Below, in pieces: positions 6,355 through 8,223 of a DNA stretch of 8,223 nucleotides (within the stretch, counting starts at the first letter, position 1; each line of letters opens with the position of its first letter). The DNA is from JBBPYA01 sp038200385. Its GTDB lineage: Bacteria > Actinomycetota > Actinomycetes > Mycobacteriales > Geodermatophilaceae. The position numbers and the translations under genes are program-made. Location: NCBI GenBank assembly GCA_038200385.1, contig JBBPYA010000094.1, forward strand, positions 1 to 8,223, given 5' to 3'. Under the pieces are notes generated by a model. It was not told the origin of the DNA. It did not search any database and worked only from the letters and a program-made list of their open reading frames with translations.

Positions 6355-7128
6355 CTAGTGCTCGACGAGGGCGAGGACCCGGGCGGGCGCTCCGGAGCCG
6401 CCCACGATGGGCAGCGGCCCGGCGAGCAGGACGCTGCCGGTGGCCGGCAGCCGGGCGAGGTTCTGCAGCTGGGTCAGGCCGTACTTGTCCGCGCCCAGCA
6501 GCATCGAATGGCACGGGAACGCCGGGTCGAAGGAGTGCGCCGCCCCGGCGTCGGTCCCCACCGTCTCCACCCCGACGCCGATCACCGGCGACTGCTCGGC
6601 GATCCAGCGGGCGCACTCCACGGAGATGCCCGGCGTGTGCGGCCCGGTCTCGTCGGCGTTGAGGAAGCTGTCCGAGTCGTGCGAGCGGGCGTCCCATCCG
6701 GTGCGGTACAGCAGCCATCCCCCGTCCGGCAACGGCCCGTGCTCGGACTCCCAGCTGCGGAGGTGCTCGATCTCCAGCAGGAAGTCGGGGTCCTCGGCCG
6801 CCTCGGCGGCAAAGTCCAGGACCACTGCGGGCGCCACGAGCCGACCGGCCGCCACCTGTGACACGTCCTCGCCGTCACGACCGGTGATCCAGTGCACCGG
6901 GGCGTCGAAGTGGGTCCCGACGTGCTCGCCGGTAGTGAAGTCGTTCCAGTACCACGCCGGGCCGCGGTCGTCGTACCGACTCAGCTCGGTCCGGGCGAAG
7001 CGCTGGGTGTTGGCGAACGGCGGCGGCAGCTGCAGGATCGGCGTGTCCTCGGACAACGCGGCGGTCAGGTCGACGACCTCGATGTGGCCGCCGGCGAGCC
7101 CGGCCAGCAGGTCCTGGAGAACGCTCAT
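6355..7128 (-). CDS. Cyclase-family metal-dependent hydrolase (kynurenine formamidase/isatin hydrolase-like)
   Basis: A 257-residue member of the putative cyclase family, which includes bacterial kynurenine formamidase (KynB) and isatin hydrolase. These open an amide or lactam bond with bound Mn or Zn. The metal motif HVGTHFDAPVHW lies at residues 69-80 (His69, His73, Asp75, His79). The later GVGVETVGTDAGAAHSF (184-200), PCHSMLLGADKYGLTQLQNL (205-224) and IVGGSGAPARVLAL (241-254) are also family-typical. The ATG at 7128 is certain: GAAGGAG lies 5 bases before it and it overlaps the preceding stop codon by 4 bp (ATGA). The reading frame is open further upstream, but that region is the oxidoreductase gene in another frame. 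It is the middle gene of a three-gene catabolic unit. The substrate is not decidable from sequence; an aromatic N-formyl, lactam or cyclic ester is the natural guess. Confidence 0.92.
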   Translation of the reverse strand: MSVLQDLLAGLAGGHIEVVDLTAALSEDTPILQLPPPFANTQRFARTELSRYDDRGPAWYWNDFTTGEHVGTHFDAPVHWITGRDGEDVSQVAAGRLVAPAVVLDFAAEAAEDPDFLLEIEHLRSWESEHGPLPDGGWLLYRTGWDARSHDSDSFLNADETGPHTPGISVECARWIAEQSPVIGVGVETVGTDAGAAHSFDPAFPCHSMLLGADKYGLTQLQNLARLPATGSVLLAGPLPIVGGSGAPARVLALVEH

Positions 7129-8223
7129 GTCGGCTCCTTCGGGCGGTAGCGGGCGTGTCGGGTGGACGTGGTGCCCTCGCGGACCAGTTGCAGGCGCGGC
7201 TTGGGTCCGTCGGTGCGGCCGGTCTGCGGGCGGCGGTTCCCGGCGCGGTACGGGGCCGGCCACTCGACAGGGTGGTCCTGCTCGGCGGCGGCGTGCAGTG
7301 TCCACTGTGGATCGTAGAGATGGGCGCGGCCGATGGCGCACAGGTCGGCACGGCCCGCGAGCAGGATGGAGTTGACGTCGTCGTACGACGAGATCGCGCC
7401 CACGGCGATCGTCGTGACGCCGACCTCGTTGCGGATCTGGTCGGCGTAGGGCGTCTGGTAGGACCGGCCGTACGCCGGACGCTCGGACTTGACCACCTGA
7501 CCGGTCGACACGTCCACCGCGTCCACGCCGTGATCGGCAAAGGCGCGAGCGATCTCGACGGCGTCGTCGGAGGTGACACCGCCCTCCACCCAGTCGGTCG
7601 CGGAGATCCGCACCGACATCGGCCGGTCGGCAGGCCACACCGCCCGGATGGCGTCGAAGACGGCCAGCGGGAAACGCAACCGGTTGGCCAGCGACCTGCC
7701 GTACTCGTCGCTGCGCTGGTTGGCGATCGGGGAGATGAACGAGGACAGCAGGTAGCCGTGGGCGCAGTGCAATTCCAGCAGGTCGAAGCCGGCCCGCGCC
7801 CCTCGCTCGGCGGCCGCGACGAACTCGCCCAGGATCCGGTCCATCTCGCGCCGGTCCATCTCGCGCGGGATCTGGTTGGCGGGGGAGTAGGCCAGCGCCG
7901 AGGGGCCGCAGACCTCCCAGTTGCCGGCCGGGAGCGGCTCGTCGATGCCGTCCCACATCAGCTGGGTCGAGCCCTTGCGCCCCGAGTGCCCCAGCTGCAG
8001 GCCAATCGCCGAGCCCGAGCGGGCGTGCACGAAGTCGGTGACCCGCCGCCAGGCCGCCTCCTGCTCGTCGGTGTACAGGCCAGTACAGCCGGGGGTGATC
8101 CGGCCGTCCGCGGACACGCAGACCATCTCGGTCATCACCAGCCCGGCGCCGCCGAGGGCCTTGCCGCCGAGGTGCACGAGGTGGAAGTCGTTGGGTACGC
8201 CGTCGTCGGCGACGTACATGTCC
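7125..8223 (-). CDS. Old Yellow Enzyme-type flavin oxidoreductase, 5' partial; resembles the reductase domain of salicylyl-CoA 5-hydroxylase/anthraniloyl-CoA monooxygenase
   Basis: At least 365 residues of an FMN-binding TIM-barrel reductase of the NADH:flavin oxidoreductase family; the start lies beyond the right edge. An in-frame ATG exists at 8219, but the codon before it (Asp) and the next residues (MYVADDGVPNDFHLVHLG) match the interior of the family's first strand, so the ATG is probably internal. Numbered from that Met: LQLGHSGRKG (74-83), LELHCAHGYLL (148-158) with the His151/His154 pair that binds the substrate carbonyl, DEYGRSLANRLRFPL (171-185), MSVRISATDW (201-210) and AIGRAHLYDP (295-304). 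The wording GVPNDFHLVH, EMVCVSADGRITPGC and VRISATDWVEGGVTSDDAVEIARAF is close to the C-terminal half of bifunctional CoA-ester hydroxylases. A basic tail of about 40 residues follows the domain. A stand-alone enzyme is equally possible. Confidence 0.9.
   Translation of the reverse strand, partial: DMYVADDGVPNDFHLVHLGGKALGGAGLVMTEMVCVSADGRITPGCTGLYTDEQEAAWRRVTDFVHARSGSAIGLQLGHSGRKGSTQLMWDGIDEPLPAGNWEVCGPSALAYSPANQIPREMDRREMDRILGEFVAAAERGARAGFDLLELHCAHGYLLSSFISPIANQRSDEYGRSLANRLRFPLAVFDAIRAVWPADRPMSVRISATDWVEGGVTSDDAVEIARAFADHGVDAVDVSTGQVVKSERPAYGRSYQTPYADQIRNEVGVTTIAVGAISSYDDVNSILLAGRADLCAIGRAHLYDPQWTLHAAAEQDHPVEWPAPYRAGNRRPQTGRTDGPKPRLQLVREGTTSTRHARYRPKEPT
7134..7140 (-). promoter_or_regulatory. 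Strong ribosome binding site of the cyclase-family gene
   Basis: GAAGGAG on the minus strand, 5 bases before the ATG at 7128. It lies inside the last codons of the upstream oxidoreductase gene. It is the clearest Shine-Dalgarno sequence in the catabolic operon and fixes this start. Confidence 0.85.

Noticed and set aside
4647..6662. A 671-codon open frame on the plus strand, opposite the TPP enzyme
   Set aside because: It is antisense to a gene with clear family motifs, and its translation is low-complexity, rich in Gly, Arg, Ala and Pro, with no recognisable domain. Long spurious frames are normal at this GC content.
7836..7865. Perfect two-copy tandem 15-bp repeat inside the oxidoreductase, encoding Arg-Glu-Met-Asp-Arg twice
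   Set aside because: The family has a similar charged segment of the same length here, so there is no sign of an inserted copy; it looks like coincidence of codon choice.
7129..7956. Upstream extension of the cyclase-family frame to a 533-residue fusion
   Set aside because: The extension is an out-of-frame shadow of the oxidoreductase gene. The ATG at 7128 has a strong ribosome binding site.

Overview
The window is very GC-rich DNA with strong third-position G/C bias, frequent GTG starts, and genes of the DUF3099 and DUF3039 families, which I know mainly from Actinobacteria. It is almost certainly a chromosomal segment of a high-GC actinomycete. I cannot name the genus. I see no mobile element, CRISPR array, rRNA or tRNA.

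Layout. Bases 1-1426 hold ordinary chromosomal genes: a VOC/PhnB-like protein (+), the D-aminoacyl-tRNA deacylase gene dtd (-) meeting it end to end, and a small DUF3099 membrane protein (+). Bases 1427-1496 are five tandem copies of a 14-bp unit, which begin right after the DUF3099 stop codon. Bases 1510-3326 (-) are a two-gene pseudouridine catabolism unit. psuG (pseudouridine-5'-phosphate glycosidase) is transcribed first, and psuK (PfkB-family kinase) follows with a 4-bp GTGA overlap. PsuK should phosphorylate pseudouridine and PsuG should split the product into uracil and ribose 5-phosphate. A DUF3039 gene (+) is divergent from psuG across only 34 bp and ends directly against the stop codon of a YihY/BrkB-family membrane protein (-).

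Bases 4707-8223 (-) are a compact catabolic operon whose promoter lies beyond the right edge. In transcription order it holds an Old Yellow Enzyme-type flavin oxidoreductase (5' end outside the window), a cyclase-family metal hydrolase (ATGA overlap, strong ribosome binding site), and a thiamine-diphosphate enzyme that starts a few bases after the hydrolase stop codon. The oxidoreductase resembles the C-terminal reductase half of salicylyl-CoA 5-hydroxylase and anthraniloyl-CoA monooxygenase. The hydrolase has the metal motif shared by kynurenine formamidase and isatin hydrolase. The TPP enzyme carries Ser and His residues at places reminiscent of benzoylformate decarboxylase. Together they suggest breakdown of an aromatic or indolic compound. 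One chemically coherent reading is isatin to isatinate (a 2-keto acid) to the anthranilate level to a dearomatised CoA ester. This is a hypothesis, and kynurenine or salicylate routes remain open. It is the part of the window most likely to hold something not yet described.

Genes are packed tightly. Convergent pairs meet with 0 to 3 bp between stop codons, except at the tandem repeat, and no gene-free stretch exceeds about 200 bp.
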